From: an uncultured Methanobrevibacter sp.
GTDB lineage: Archaea; Methanobacteriota; Methanobacteria; Methanobacteriales; Methanobacteriaceae
Direction: 5' to 3'
NCBI GenBank assembly: GCA_902789505.1
Contig: CADAOO010000037.1
Location: 1-40,949, forward strand
Length of the DNA: 40,949 bases
In this document: one piece after another, positions 8,033-19,400 of the stretch
Position numbering within the stretch: the first letter of the stretch is position 1
How the letters are laid out: every line of letters starts with the position of its first letter
Program-made: the position numbers and the translations under genes
The notes under the pieces: generated by a model
What the model saw: only the letters and a program-made list of their open reading frames with translations
Told to the model about the DNA's origin: nothing
Databases searched by the model: none

Positions 8033-9547
8033 ATGGTAGTTGGAATTTGTGTAGGTGAAACATCCCTTTCGGAAGTTACTTTTATTTCAGATAAAATGCC
8101 TAAAGTCGGTGAGTATGTCACAATTGAATATGGCGGTAAAAAAGTATTGGGAATGATTGAAAATTTGATAATGGGCAATGATGCCTTAAATGTGGACATC
8201 AATGATTTTAAAGCTATTCAAAAGATTTCCAGATTGGGTGTTGACGATAATTACATCAGGGGGAAGGTAAAAATCCTCGGTGACGTTAATGATAATCTGA
8301 AGCTGCCAAGAACCCCCGTTCTTCCGGGAACCGAAATTCATCTGGCCGACAAGGACACTTTAAACGAAATATTCGATGTTAAAAATCCCGTCAGATTGGG
8401 ATGTCTTGTTAATCAGAGTGATGTTGAGGTCAATGTTGAGGCAAACCCTATTCTATCAAGGCATTTGGCAATACTGGCAATGACCGGTGCCGGTAAATCC
8501 AATACAGTTTCTGTTTTAATAGATCAGTTGCTGGGATACAGTGTTCCTGTATTTGTATTTGATATGCATGGGGAATATGTCGGTGCAAGCTTCCCGAATG
8601 GTGATGTAAATGTCATCAAACCTAAAATCAATCCGAAATACATGGAATTTTATGAAATTAAAAAGCTGATTAACATTCCGAATAATGCAGTCATTCAGGA
8701 AAGGTACTTTAGAGAGGCATTCATTCACGCAAATGAAAAGCTCAGTGCAGGAACTGAAAAAACCATTGACTTTTTGGATTTGATGTATGATTATCTGGAG
8801 GACAAATCAGGATTGAATGATGAGGACGGAAAAATTGACAAGTCAGTTGTTGACGTAATGAATAAGATCAAAGATGCAAAGCTCAAGTATTCCAAGCTGT
8901 TTTATCAAAATGCTCCAAACATCATATCAAACATCAAGCACTCTCATGTCAATGTCCTGGATTTAAGTCAGGTTGATGAATATGTGGCTACAGTTCTTGT
9001 TAGCCATATTTTGAGGAATTCCCTTCAAAGAAGTAAGGATGCGGCTCACAGCGGAAACAAGGAAGAATTAATGGACAATTCAGTATTTTTCATTCTGGAG
9101 GAGGCACATATCCTGGCTCCTAAAAAACGTGATTCCGATTCAAAACGCTGGATTCAAAGAATTGCAAGGGAAGGCCGTAAATTCGGATTGGGTTTATGTC
9201 TGGTAAGCCAGTCCCCAAAAACCGTTGACCATGACGCTCTCTCCCAGATGAACAACATGATTATATTAAGGCTTGTTGAGCCGGAAGACCAGAGGCACGT
9301 GCAGTCAGCCAGTGAAAGCCTATCCCAGGATCTTGTCAATCAGCTGCCTTCCTTGAATGTGGGTGAAGCTATTGTGCTTGGTTTGATGAGCAAAGTACCT
9401 ACCCTTGTTAAGATTGATGAATTCAAGGGTCGTCTTCATGGGGATGATATGGACATCGTTTCCCATTTTGCAGATATCAAGCAAAAGGAAGAAGATGAAA
9501 TCAAGCGTCAGGAAGAGGAAAGTATGCAAATGGGTTATAATTATTAA
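8033..9547 (+). CDS. herA: HerA DNA translocase/bipolar helicase
   Basis: 504 residues, the usual HerA length. An N-terminal HAS-barrel (residues ~1-125) begins VVGICVGET and ends RLGCLV. The FtsK/VirB4-like ATPase follows with Walker A MTGAGKSNT (150-158), an FVFDMHGEYVG strand, Walker B VFFILEEAH (351-359), an arginine-finger region RIAREGRKFGLGLCLVSQSP, and a glutamine/lysine-rich C-terminal tail. HerA forms a hexameric ring that pumps DNA into the NurA dimer. The start at MVVGICVGE has a GAGGTC site. No damage seen; downstream lies a long noncoding gap. Confidence 0.95.
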   Translation: MVVGICVGETSLSEVTFISDKMPKVGEYVTIEYGGKKVLGMIENLIMGNDALNVDINDFKAIQKISRLGVDDNYIRGKVKILGDVNDNLKLPRTPVLPGTEIHLADKDTLNEIFDVKNPVRLGCLVNQSDVEVNVEANPILSRHLAILAMTGAGKSNTVSVLIDQLLGYSVPVFVFDMHGEYVGASFPNGDVNVIKPKINPKYMEFYEIKKLINIPNNAVIQERYFREAFIHANEKLSAGTEKTIDFLDLMYDYLEDKSGLNDEDGKIDKSVVDVMNKIKDAKLKYSKLFYQNAPNIISNIKHSHVNVLDLSQVDEYVATVLVSHILRNSLQRSKDAAHSGNKEELMDNSVFFILEEAHILAPKKRDSDSKRWIQRIAREGRKFGLGLCLVSQSPKTVDHDALSQMNNMIILRLVEPEDQRHVQSASESLSQDLVNQLPSLNVGEAIVLGLMSKVPTLVKIDEFKGRLHGDDMDIVSHFADIKQKEEDEIKRQEEESMQMGYNY

Positions 9548-9697
9548 CTCAGATATCGTTGTAAACACTCCTGCTGATAAAATATTGTTATAATGCATAT
9601 TGATGCAGATGTAAATTTGGTTTATAATTGAAAACATTGTGGAAGATTATTTGGTAGAAATAAATCTCGAATGGTTTCGCTTTTTATTAATTTTTTG

Positions 9698-9717
9698 TGC
9701 AGATTTTATCGTCTGCA
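9698..9717 (+). terminator. Possible distal terminator of nurA-herA
   Basis: TGCAGA (9698-9703) and TCTGCA (9712-9717) form a 6-bp stem with an 8-nt loop, followed by T-rich DNA. It lies about 150 bp after herA in a 345-bp noncoding gap. That gap otherwise holds only AT-rich sequence and the adhesin promoter. Confidence 0.35.
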
Positions 9718-9827
9718 TTTTACTTTCTATTTTTTATATGAATAAATTGTTGCTTTATGTATTTTCACATAAAATATATTCATATTTTTCTTATCTATAT
9801 AAATGATTTTCATAATTTAGAATTTTT

Positions 9828-9860
9828 TTTCAAAACAATTATATGCTATTTTAAACACAG
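9828..9860 (+). promoter_or_regulatory. Adhesin promoter with a shared BRE/TATA element
   Basis: TTTCAAAAC followed by an ATTATATGCTA TATA box and TTTAAACACA, about 35 nt before the gene. The same layout (TTTCAAAACTA, TATATAATAA, TTTAAACACA) stands at 21945-21976 before the second adhesin. The match between otherwise unrelated upstream regions supports a functional promoter. Confidence 0.6.
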
Positions 9861-9892
9861 ATAAATCTATAATATAAAATTAATAAACGGGA

Positions 9893-12800
9893 GTGGCAAT
9901 TTTGATAAACAAAAAATTCATGATTCTAGCAATATTTCTTGTTAGCCTGTTAGCTGTTTCGGCAGTAAGTGCCGCAGATAATGCCACAGAAGATATTGTT
10001 GGTGTAGAAGAAACAGCTGATGAAGTTGTAAGTGTAAATGAAAATCAGACAATCTTAAGTGAAAATAATGATGTCGGTACTTTTGATGATCTTCAAGGTG
10101 AGATAAATAATGCAGCAGAGGGTTCTGTTCTGAATCTGACAAGGGACTATAATGGAGCTCATGGTTCTAGAATCCAATTGAATAAAAATACTATAGACGG
10201 TCAGGGACATACCCTTGATTGTTTGGGTGATGACTGCAGTGCATTTTATTCAAATAGTGGAACCATAACATTGCAAAATATCAAAATAATTAACGGACAC
10301 AACGATTTTAATAATAAAGGAGGAGCCATTTATATAGAAGGTTCTGCCCAATACACAATTATAAACTGTACTTTCAACAATAATTGGGCCGATGACTACG
10401 GCGGAGCAATATACAATGGCGTAAATAAACCTTTAACCATTATAAATAGTAGTTTCAATAATAATAAAGCAGATGATGATGACGGTGGAGCAATATACTC
10501 CAAAGGAGAATTGGATATTATAAATTCCACATTCACATCAAACAATGCGAACGATGATGGTGGAGCAATTTATTGTGAAAAATCAGTATATCTTGAAAAT
10601 TGTTTATTTGAAAAAAATCATGCTAATGTTGATGGTGGTGCAATATATAGTAAAAGTAATGTCACTGTAACAAAAAATACCCGTTTTAACGCTAATGAGG
10701 CAAAGGGTGCAACTTCTGCTCAATGTTACGGCGGTGCCATACGAAGTGAAGGTCATGTTAAAGTTGATCATGCTACTTTTACTGAGAATATAGCTGCTGA
10801 TTCTGGTGGTGCAATTTATGCAAAAACTGTTTACATATTTCCAGCCACTTTTAAAAAAAATAAGGCAGAGGATAATGATGGTGGAGCAGTTTGCGCTGAG
10901 GGTTCTGTTTTTGTTAGGGATTCCTCCTTCGAAGGGGGACGTGCTTATAATTTTGGTGCTGCAATATATACTAAAGATACTATCCATGCAATAAATACCT
11001 ATTTTTGGGATAATAGAGCAGTGCATGGCACTGGTTCTAAGTCTTATGGTGGTGCTGTGCGATGTGAAGGTGACGGTATAATTGAATACTGTCGATTTTC
11101 TAGTAATTATGCATTTAGATATGGTGGGGCAATATACTGCGATGGAGATTTAGATATTAAAAACACTCTATTCAAATACAATGAGGCACACATGGGTGGT
11201 GGAGCAGTTTATTGTGAAAAATATGTATCTGTTGAAAATAGTGAGTTTATAGACAGTAAAGTTGAGGATTTTGGTGGTGCAATATATTGTGAAAAGGATG
11301 TCAGTGTAAAAAATACCAAATTTACAAATAATGAAGCAGATGATCACGGACCTGAGGGACAGGGACATAAAAATAAGGGTGGTGCTATACTAAGTGAAGG
11401 TGATGTTAAAATTGATGGGTGTACTTTTAATTATAATCATGCCCAATGTTATGGCGGTGCAATTTATGCAGACACTATAACCTGGGTGGATACACCTTCA
11501 TATTTCAAAGGCAATCATGTTTATTTGGATCATGGCGGTACAATATATGTAAATAAATTCACCACTGATGTAAAATATGGTGTTTTTATTGATGGTGATA
11601 TTATTGAAAAATCAAGAGATGGAGGGGCAATCTATATAAACAAGGAAAATCATATTACATTTTCCCAGTGTTATTTTGAACATAATCGCTGTACTGATGA
11701 AGGCGGAGCAATCTATTTGGATTCCACTTCCTCTACTTTGACTTTAGAGAATAATATTTTTATCAGCAATTGGGCAAAAGATAAAGGAAACATCGTATAC
11801 AATAAAGGTGAGTATACTAAAATTCACAATAACTGGTATGGAAGCAACTCTTTTGATTTTTCAAATGAACTTGTAGAATATAATGCTTGGGGAAGCGATA
11901 AAAGCCATCAGGATGATGAACAGGTCATTGTTGAATTATCTTTAGATGAAAATCCTCAGGCCGGTCAGCCATCCACATTAATTGTCAGATTCATATCCGA
12001 CGGAGAATTATTTAATTATGACGCAAAATTCAGTGCAGATAACGGGGCAATACTTACCAATCATAAAATTGGAAATAATACTGTTACTTCAGATATCACA
12101 TTCGATGACGGCATTACAACTGTAACCGCCACTGTCAATAAACAGGTTTTAAAATTATCATATTCCTATTCTAAACAAAACGTTACAATGGATATTAAAG
12201 CACCGGAAATTACTTTTGGTGATAATGCTGCCGTAAATGTTATTATAACACCAAATAATGCTACAGGCAAGGTCAGTATTGGAAATATTAATTCTCCTAT
12301 TGTAAATGGCGCTGCCACTCTTATTATTCCAGATTTATCTGCAGGCGATCATACTTTGCTCGTTAGTTATTCAGGTGACGGAGTATATAAGGCTAAACAG
12401 GAAAATGTGACCATTGCTGTTAATCGTAAAAACTTAAATGTCGATGCTAGTGCAAAACCAATAGTGAAAGGTGAGAATGCTACAGTTATTGTAACCGGTT
12501 TGGAACGTGCTACAGGCAATGTTACTGTTACAATTAACAATAATCATTGGACAGGCAAAATCAGCAATGGAACTGCCACCATTATTATTCCTGGATTAAA
12601 CGATAATACAACTGCAAATGTTACTTATATTGGTGATGCCAATTATACTAATGCTTCCACTGCAGCTTATATTATTGTTTATCCTATTAAGGTGAATTTA
12701 ACTATTAGTGCCAGTGTTGATCCTATTATGGCTAGTGAGGATGCTATTATTGTTGTTAGTGGTTTGGAAAATGCTACAGGAAGTGTCACTGTTACTATTG

Positions 12801-15800
12801 GCAGTGATGAGTGGTATGGTGAAATTAATAATGGTGTGGCCACTGTTACTGTTACAGGATTGAAGATGAATGCTACTGCGGATGTTTTTTATCCTGGTGA
12901 TTATTTGTATAATAATGCATCAACTACAGTTGATATCACTGTTACTCCGACAATTTATGTTTGGTATGTGAATGGAAGTAAAGAATCCAGCGGCAATGGA
13001 ATAACACCTGATACTGCATTTAAAACATTAAAAGAAGCATTAAAGAAAGCCCCTGAAAATAGTACCATTTATATTGCTCCGGGAACATACACAGGCAAAA
13101 ACAATACAAATTTAGCTGTCAATAAAAATTTGACATTCGCTAATTATGGTGTGGGTGAAGCAATCTTTGATGCACAGGGATTAAGTAGAATCTGGACTGT
13201 TAATGCAGGAAGAATAAATATCACAGGCTTGACATTTAAGAATGGAAAACAAGAATCTGTCTGCGGTGCGATTTTCTTTAGTCAGACACTTAATGACTCA
13301 TGTATAAATGCCATTTTTATAAATAATAATGCGGATGAGGGTCTTGCCGGTGCAATCGGATTTTATGCAGATGTTATCAACACCAACATAAATTCCATTT
13401 TTATAAATAACAGTGTAAATACTGGTTATGGTGGTGCGATTTTCTTTAATGGGAATCTAAACAATGTAAATATATCCGGTAATTACACAGCCAACACAGC
13501 AGGCGATTACGGTGGTGCAATTCTCTTTTATGGTGATTTAAACAATGTAGATATATCTGGAAATTATACTGCCAACTCAGCAGCCGACGGCGGTGCAATT
13601 TTCTTTAATGGAAATTTAGCTGATGTTAATATAAGCGGATATTATAACAATAACCAGGCAAATGACACTGCAGGCGTATTCCTATTTAATAGCAATTTGA
13701 CTAATGTTGTCATATCCGGAGATTACAGCAATAATGCCGCCCAATATTGTGCGGTATACTATATGAGCGAGTCTGCAACCGTAAATGATTCCAGCATATC
13801 CGGGGATTACTATAATAACTCTGCAAATTATTGTGTTGTACTTTTAATGGAAGGAATAATAAGTAATTCCAACATATCCGGAAACTACACCAATAACCAT
13901 GCGGAAATGGGCATTAACATTATCGGGAAAGCATATAATGTTGACATGTCTGGAAGTTATGTGAATAATGATATTGTTAATGGCAGTGTGATTTATATTA
14001 TGCATTGTAATGAAAATTCCGTTATTCATGACTCTGTTTTCATAAACAATACAATGGACGATAACTTGATTATTGATGTGGAATCCGGTTCTGTTTCATC
14101 TGTCAATAACTGGTTTGGAAATAATGCCACCAATTACAATATAAGACCAAATGTCAGTGAAAATGTAACTATGGTCAACTGGCTATTTTTAAACGCAACA
14201 ACAAACACTACAGATGAAATGAAAATAAATGAAACAGCTGAAATTGCCTTTAAATTATACTCATATGATAATGTTTCACAAGAAATTAAGGAGTATGATG
14301 CATCAAAAATGAACATACAATTGGATTTATCACCATTACATGGTACATTAAATCAGCCAACTGCTTTTATCAATGAAACAATATTATTCAAGTGTATGGA
14401 AGTAGGGCTTGCGAGTGTAACCGGTCAATTTGAAACTGCTTCATACACCATTATTTTAACTAGAATATCCACTGAGATTATTGTTAATAAAACAGAAATA
14501 ACATTAAATGTTAGTGAATCTGTTTCTGCCGGTGCAGCTTTAAATCCTCCTGAAGCAGGTAATTTAACTTATACTTCAACCAATACAAGTGTTGCTGTTG
14601 TTGAAAATGGCATTATCAAAGGTTTGAAAGAAGGTACTGCCATCATTACTGTTAGTTTTGCAGGTGATGAGAGATATGCTCCTGCTGTAAGTAACATTAC
14701 TGTTGATGTTGTAAAAAGAACTCCGGTCATCATTGCTAGTGCTGATGTTATTGAGAACAGAGTCATCATTCGTGTGGATATCGACGAATATGACGGGGTG
14801 ATTTCACTGAACAGCATTTACCTCAAAATCAACTCATCAATATCTTTTGTAGAGATTTTGGATCCTGGAAGTTATAGCATTAACATAACTGCATGGGGCA
14901 ATGATTTGTTCTATCCTGGTTCAGAAATATTGAATTTCACTGTCCCTGAGCCTGAAAAACTCAACACTTCCATTTCAGCACAGCCAAGCGTAGATGGAAA
15001 CAGTGTCACAATCACCGTTGACGTTGATTTGAATGCTACCGGTTTTGTTGAGATTGCCATTGCAGGCAACAAGTATTACATCCCAGTGGATGCAGGTAAG
15101 GCAGTATTCACCAATGAGTTTTATTCCGGAACTTACAGTGCTGATATAACTTATCTGGGTGACAATAAATATAATCCTGCAAATACAACTGCCCAATTCA
15201 GTGTAATTGACCAGAACGATACTTTGAAAAACACTTCAATCAAGATAAACGTTGTTACAGGTGAAAATTATGCAATGTTTACCGTTGATGTTAATGAAAG
15301 CGCTACAGGATTGGTTGAAATCAACATTGACGGCGAAGCAGTCTATCTTGCAGTCAAAAACGGCCAGGTCACATATGAAGCGGTGATGCCTGGCGGAGAC
15401 TATACTGTGACTGCAACTTACCTTGGTGATGACAGATTCAATGGAAACAGCACAACATCTGAATTCACTGTCAAAGACCATGAGAAAATAAACACTACAA
15501 TCGCAACTTCAGTCAGTGTAGCCAACAGCACAGTGACCCTTACTGTCAATGTTAATGAGAATGCAACTGGCTTTGTTGAAATAAGTGTTGCAGGCAAGAA
15601 ATATTATGTTCCTGTTGATGCGGGCAAGGCTGTATTCAGCAATGACTATGCTGCAGGAACTTACGGTGCCGATATAACTTATCTTGGTGATGATAACTTC
15701 AATGCAGCAGTTGATTCCGCTTCATTTACTGTAATTGAGCATAATGAAACTAAAATGAATACTGCAATTGATGTTGAGGTGGATAGTGTTGAAAATAATG

Positions 15801-16399
15801 TGACAATTACAGTTAATGTTAATGAGAATGCTACTGGTCTTGTGGAATTCAACATTGATGGTGAAGCTGTTTATCTTCCTGTAAACAATGGTGTGGCAGT
15901 GTGTGGATTAGTATTGTCTGGAGGGGATTATACTGTGACTGCAACTTACATGGGTGATTCTGATTCAAAGTTCAATTCCAACTCAACATCCCGTGAATTC
16001 ACTGTCAAGGGCCATGAGAAAGTCAACACTACTATTGCAACTTCTGTTGGTGTGGTCAACAGTACAGTGACCCTTACTGTCAATGTTAATGAGAATGCTA
16101 CTGGCTTTGTTGAAATAAGTGTTGCAGGCAAGAAGTATTATGTTCCTGTTGATGCGGGCAAGGCTGTATTCTCCAATGACTATGCTGCAGGAACTTACGG
16201 TGCGGATATAACTTATCTTGGTGATGATAACTTCAATGCAGCAGTTGATTCCGCTTCATTTACTGTAATCGAGCATAATGTGACCAAAAAGGACACTCCA
16301 ATTGACATTAGTGTTGACAGTATTGAAAATAATGTGACAATAACTGTCAATGTTGATTCTGACGCCACAGGATGTGACCAAAAAGGACACTCCAATTGA
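9893..16399 (+). CDS. Giant adhesin-like surface protein, N-terminal part (frame broken by duplication)
   Basis: 2168 codons until a frameshift stop; the natural product continues in the frame ending at 20615. After a signal peptide (INKKFMILAIFLVSLLAVSA-type), residues ~139-655 hold about 18 GGAIY-like repeats of a Pmp-type parallel beta-helix. Then come Ig-like domains (~765-1020), a second beta-helix (~1021-1410) opening with the VWYVNGS and PDTAFKTLKEA pattern, a Big_2-like domain (~1520-1610), and the start of an alternating Ig array. It is exported and probably wall-associated. The conventional start is GTG at 9893, but TTG at 9902 fits better: GGGAGTGG is then at ribosome-binding-site spacing, and the second adhesin has the same TTGATAAACAAAAAATTC. 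The last ~14 residues (after ATG in DSDATG) are out-of-frame products of a 94-bp duplication. Confidence 0.85.
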   Translation: MAILINKKFMILAIFLVSLLAVSAVSAADNATEDIVGVEETADEVVSVNENQTILSENNDVGTFDDLQGEINNAAEGSVLNLTRDYNGAHGSRIQLNKNTIDGQGHTLDCLGDDCSAFYSNSGTITLQNIKIINGHNDFNNKGGAIYIEGSAQYTIINCTFNNNWADDYGGAIYNGVNKPLTIINSSFNNNKADDDDGGAIYSKGELDIINSTFTSNNANDDGGAIYCEKSVYLENCLFEKNHANVDGGAIYSKSNVTVTKNTRFNANEAKGATSAQCYGGAIRSEGHVKVDHATFTENIAADSGGAIYAKTVYIFPATFKKNKAEDNDGGAVCAEGSVFVRDSSFEGGRAYNFGAAIYTKDTIHAINTYFWDNRAVHGTGSKSYGGAVRCEGDGIIEYCRFSSNYAFRYGGAIYCDGDLDIKNTLFKYNEAHMGGGAVYCEKYVSVENSEFIDSKVEDFGGAIYCEKDVSVKNTKFTNNEADDHGPEGQGHKNKGGAILSEGDVKIDGCTFNYNHAQCYGGAIYADTITWVDTPSYFKGNHVYLDHGGTIYVNKFTTDVKYGVFIDGDIIEKSRDGGAIYINKENHITFSQCYFEHNRCTDEGGAIYLDSTSSTLTLENNIFISNWAKDKGNIVYNKGEYTKIHNNWYGSNSFDFSNELVEYNAWGSDKSHQDDEQVIVELSLDENPQAGQPSTLIVRFISDGELFNYDAKFSADNGAILTNHKIGNNTVTSDITFDDGITTVTATVNKQVLKLSYSYSKQNVTMDIKAPEITFGDNAAVNVIITPNNATGKVSIGNINSPIVNGAATLIIPDLSAGDHTLLVSYSGDGVYKAKQENVTIAVNRKNLNVDASAKPIVKGENATVIVTGLERATGNVTVTINNNHWTGKISNGTATIIIPGLNDNTTANVTYIGDANYTNASTAAYIIVYPIKVNLTISASVDPIMASEDAIIVVSGLENATGSVTVTIGSDEWYGEINNGVATVTVTGLKMNATADVFYPGDYLYNNASTTVDITVTPTIYVWYVNGSKESSGNGITPDTAFKTLKEALKKAPENSTIYIAPGTYTGKNNTNLAVNKNLTFANYGVGEAIFDAQGLSRIWTVNAGRINITGLTFKNGKQESVCGAIFFSQTLNDSCINAIFINNNADEGLAGAIGFYADVINTNINSIFINNSVNTGYGGAIFFNGNLNNVNISGNYTANTAGDYGGAILFYGDLNNVDISGNYTANSAADGGAIFFNGNLADVNISGYYNNNQANDTAGVFLFNSNLTNVVISGDYSNNAAQYCAVYYMSESATVNDSSISGDYYNNSANYCVVLLMEGIISNSNISGNYTNNHAEMGINIIGKAYNVDMSGSYVNNDIVNGSVIYIMHCNENSVIHDSVFINNTMDDNLIIDVESGSVSSVNNWFGNNATNYNIRPNVSENVTMVNWLFLNATTNTTDEMKINETAEIAFKLYSYDNVSQEIKEYDASKMNIQLDLSPLHGTLNQPTAFINETILFKCMEVGLASVTGQFETASYTIILTRISTEIIVNKTEITLNVSESVSAGAALNPPEAGNLTYTSTNTSVAVVENGIIKGLKEGTAIITVSFAGDERYAPAVSNITVDVVKRTPVIIASADVIENRVIIRVDIDEYDGVISLNSIYLKINSSISFVEILDPGSYSINITAWGNDLFYPGSEILNFTVPEPEKLNTSISAQPSVDGNSVTITVDVDLNATGFVEIAIAGNKYYIPVDAGKAVFTNEFYSGTYSADITYLGDNKYNPANTTAQFSVIDQNDTLKNTSIKINVVTGENYAMFTVDVNESATGLVEINIDGEAVYLAVKNGQVTYEAVMPGGDYTVTATYLGDDRFNGNSTTSEFTVKDHEKINTTIATSVSVANSTVTLTVNVNENATGFVEISVAGKKYYVPVDAGKAVFSNDYAAGTYGADITYLGDDNFNAAVDSASFTVIEHNETKMNTAIDVEVDSVENNVTITVNVNENATGLVEFNIDGEAVYLPVNNGVAVCGLVLSGGDYTVTATYMGDSDSKFNSNSTSREFTVKGHEKVNTTIATSVGVVNSTVTLTVNVNENATGFVEISVAGKKYYVPVDAGKAVFSNDYAAGTYGADITYLGDDNFNAAVDSASFTVIEHNVTKKDTPIDISVDSIENNVTITVNVDSDATGCDQKGHSN

Positions 16400-16465
16400 C
16401 ATTAGTGTTGACAGTATTGAAAATAATGTGACAATAACTGTCAATGTTGATTCTGACGCCACAGG
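16278..16465 (+). repeat. Exact 94-bp tandem duplication that frameshifts the giant adhesin
   Basis: Positions 16278-16371 and 16372-16465 are identical over all 94 bases; the first flanking bases on both sides differ. Since 94 is not a multiple of three, the frame shifts and a stop appears at 16397-16399. Deleting one copy joins 9893 to 20615 in one open frame (10,629 nt, 3543 codons with the stop). The junction shows no shared bases. Confidence 0.95.
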
Positions 16466-19400
16466 TCTTGTTGAAATAAGCATTGGTGATGAAGCAATTT
16501 ATCTTCCTGTAAACAACGGAAAAGTCACAGGTGAATTCATGATATCTGGCGGCGATTATGAAGTCACTGCAACTTACCTGGGAGACAATAATTTCAACGC
16601 AAACACAACATCCGCAGAATTCACAGTCAAAGATCATGAAAAGATAAACACTACCATTTCAGCAGAGGCTGCTGTTGATGAAAGCGCAGTAACAATTACC
16701 ATCAATGTAAATGATGGCGCTACCGGCTTTGTTGAAATAAGTGTTGCAGGCAAGAAGTATTATGTTCCTGTAGATGGTGGAAAGGCCACATTTGTAGATG
16801 ACTATCTTCCGGGCACTTATGCTGCTGAGATAACATATCTTGGTGATGACGACTTCAATCCGGCTAAGGCTTCAGCCTCATTTACCGTAATCGAACATAA
16901 CGAAACAAAAATGAACACTCCAATCAGTGTTGAAGTTGCAAGTGTTGAGAATAACGTGACCGTTACAGTCAATGTTAATGAAAATGCCACAGGCCTTATA
17001 GAGATTAACATTGATGGTGAGGCCATCTATCTTCCTGTAAACAATGGAATGGCTTCATGTGGATTTGTATTGCCTGGCGGCGATTATATGGTTACAGCCA
17101 CTTATCTTGGTGATGCCAAATTCAACGCAAACACAACATCCACTGAATTCACAGTCAAAAACCATGAAAAGGTCAACACAACTATCAAAGCACAGGCCAC
17201 TGTGGATGGAAGTGCCGTAACAATTGCAGTTGACATAAATGAGAATGCAACAGGCTTTGTTGAAATAAGTGTTGCAGGCAAGAAGTATTACGCCCCTGTA
17301 AACGAAGGCAAGGCAATATTCGCCAATGACTACCTTCCGGGCACTTATGGTGTCGACATAACCTACATGGGTGATGACAACTTCAATCCTGCCAAGACCT
17401 CAGCCTCATTTACCGTAATAGAGCATAACATAACTAAAAAGGACACTCCAATCGATATTGACGTTTCAAGCGTTGAAAATAACGTTACAATAACAGTCAG
17501 CGTTAATCCTAACGCCACTGGACTTGTTGAGATTAACGTTGATGGCGAGTCAGTATATCTTCCTTTAAGCAATGGTGTTGCAGCATGTGGGATTGTATTG
17601 CCTGCAGGAATGCATGAGGTCAGTGCAACCTATCTTGGTGATGCCAAATTCAACGCAAACACAATATCCACTAAATTCACTGTCAAGGGCCATGAGAAGG
17701 CCAACACTACAATTGCAGCCGCTGTCAGTGTGGACAACAATACAGTCACACTCACAGTCACTGTAAATAATGAGGCTACCGGTTTTGTTGAGATAAGCGT
17801 TGCAGGCAAGAAGTATTATGTTCCAGTTGAAAAAGGCAAAGCCACATTCGTCGATGACTACATGCCTGGAACTTACGCTGCTGAGATAACCTACATGGGT
17901 GATGACAACTTCAATCCTGCCAAGACTTCAGCTTCATTTACTGTAATCGAGCATAACGTGACCAAAAAGGACACTCCAATTGATATCGATGTTTCAACTG
18001 TTGAAAATAATGTGACCATTGCAGTCAGCGTTGATTCTAACGCTACCGGTCTTGTTGAAATAAGCATTGGTGATGAAGCAATTTATCTTCCTGTAAACAA
18101 CGGAAAAGTCACAGGTGAATTCCTGCTTCCTGGCGGCGATTATGCTGTGACTGCAACTTATCTGGGAGACAATAATTTCAATGCAAACACAACATCTGTC
18201 GAATTCACAGTAAAAGACCATGAAAAAGTTGATCCTTCAATCAAATCTCAGGCCGCTGTGGACGGCAATACCGTAACAATTACAGTCAATGTAAATGATA
18301 ATGCAACAGGATTTGTTGAAATAAGCATTGCAGGCAAGAAATACTATGTTCCTGTTGATGTTGGCAAGGCAGTATTCAGCAACGACTATAATGCAGGAAC
18401 TTACAGCGCAGATATAACATACCTTGGTGATGACAACTACAACACAGCCGAGGATTCCACTTCATTTACTGTAATCGAGCATAACGTAACCAAAAAGGAC
18501 ACTCCAATAGATATTGCTGTTGACAGTGTTGAGAATAATGTGACAATAACTGTAAACATCGACCCTAACGCTACAGGTCTTGTTGAAATCAGCATCGGCG
18601 ATGAAAGCATTTACCTTCCTGTAAATAATGGTGTGGCTATAGGCGAATTCCTGCTTCCTGGCGGCGATTATGAGGTTGTTGCCACTTATCTTGGTGATGA
18701 CAAATACAATACAAACACAACATCCGCTGAATTCACAGTAAAAGACCATGAAAAGGTTGATTCTTCAATCAAATCTCAGGCTGCTGTGGACGGCAATACA
18801 GTAACAATTGCAGTCAATGTAAATGAGGACGCTACAGGCTTTGTTGAAATATCCATTGCTGGCAAGAAATACTATGTTCCTGTCGATGCAGGCAATGCCA
18901 AACTGGTAATTGACTATCTTCCGGGCACTTATGGTGTCGATATAACCTACATGGGTGATGACAACTACAACACAGCCAAAACTTCCACTTCATTTACTGT
19001 AATCGAGCATAACGTAACCAAAAAGGACACTCTAATAGATATTGCTGTTGACAGTGTTGAGAATAATGTGACAATAACTGTCACTGTTGATGCAAACGCT
19101 ACAGGCCTTGTTGAAATCAGCATAGGTGATGAGGCAGTTTACATTCCTGTAAACAATGGAGCAGCCATTGGAGAATTTTTACTGCCTGGTGGTGATTATG
19201 AAGTAACTGCAACTTATCTTGGTGACAACAAGTTCAATGGAAATGCAACATCTGCCGAATTCACTGTTGAAGGTCATGTGAAGGTTAACACAACAATATC
19301 CGCCAGAGTAATTTCAATCGAAAACACAGCATTCATAACGGTCAATGTCAATGAAAATGCCACTGGCTTTGTTGAATTGACAATTGGCTCAACCACTGCC

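Noticed and set aside
9320-9637. Minus-strand 105-codon frame over the end of herA
   Set aside because: It is antisense to conserved HerA coding sequence and has no family features.
15236-18749. Series of minus-strand frames of 60-100 codons inside the giant adhesin
   Set aside because: They recur once per Ig repeat because the repeated coding DNA is open on the other strand; they are shadows.
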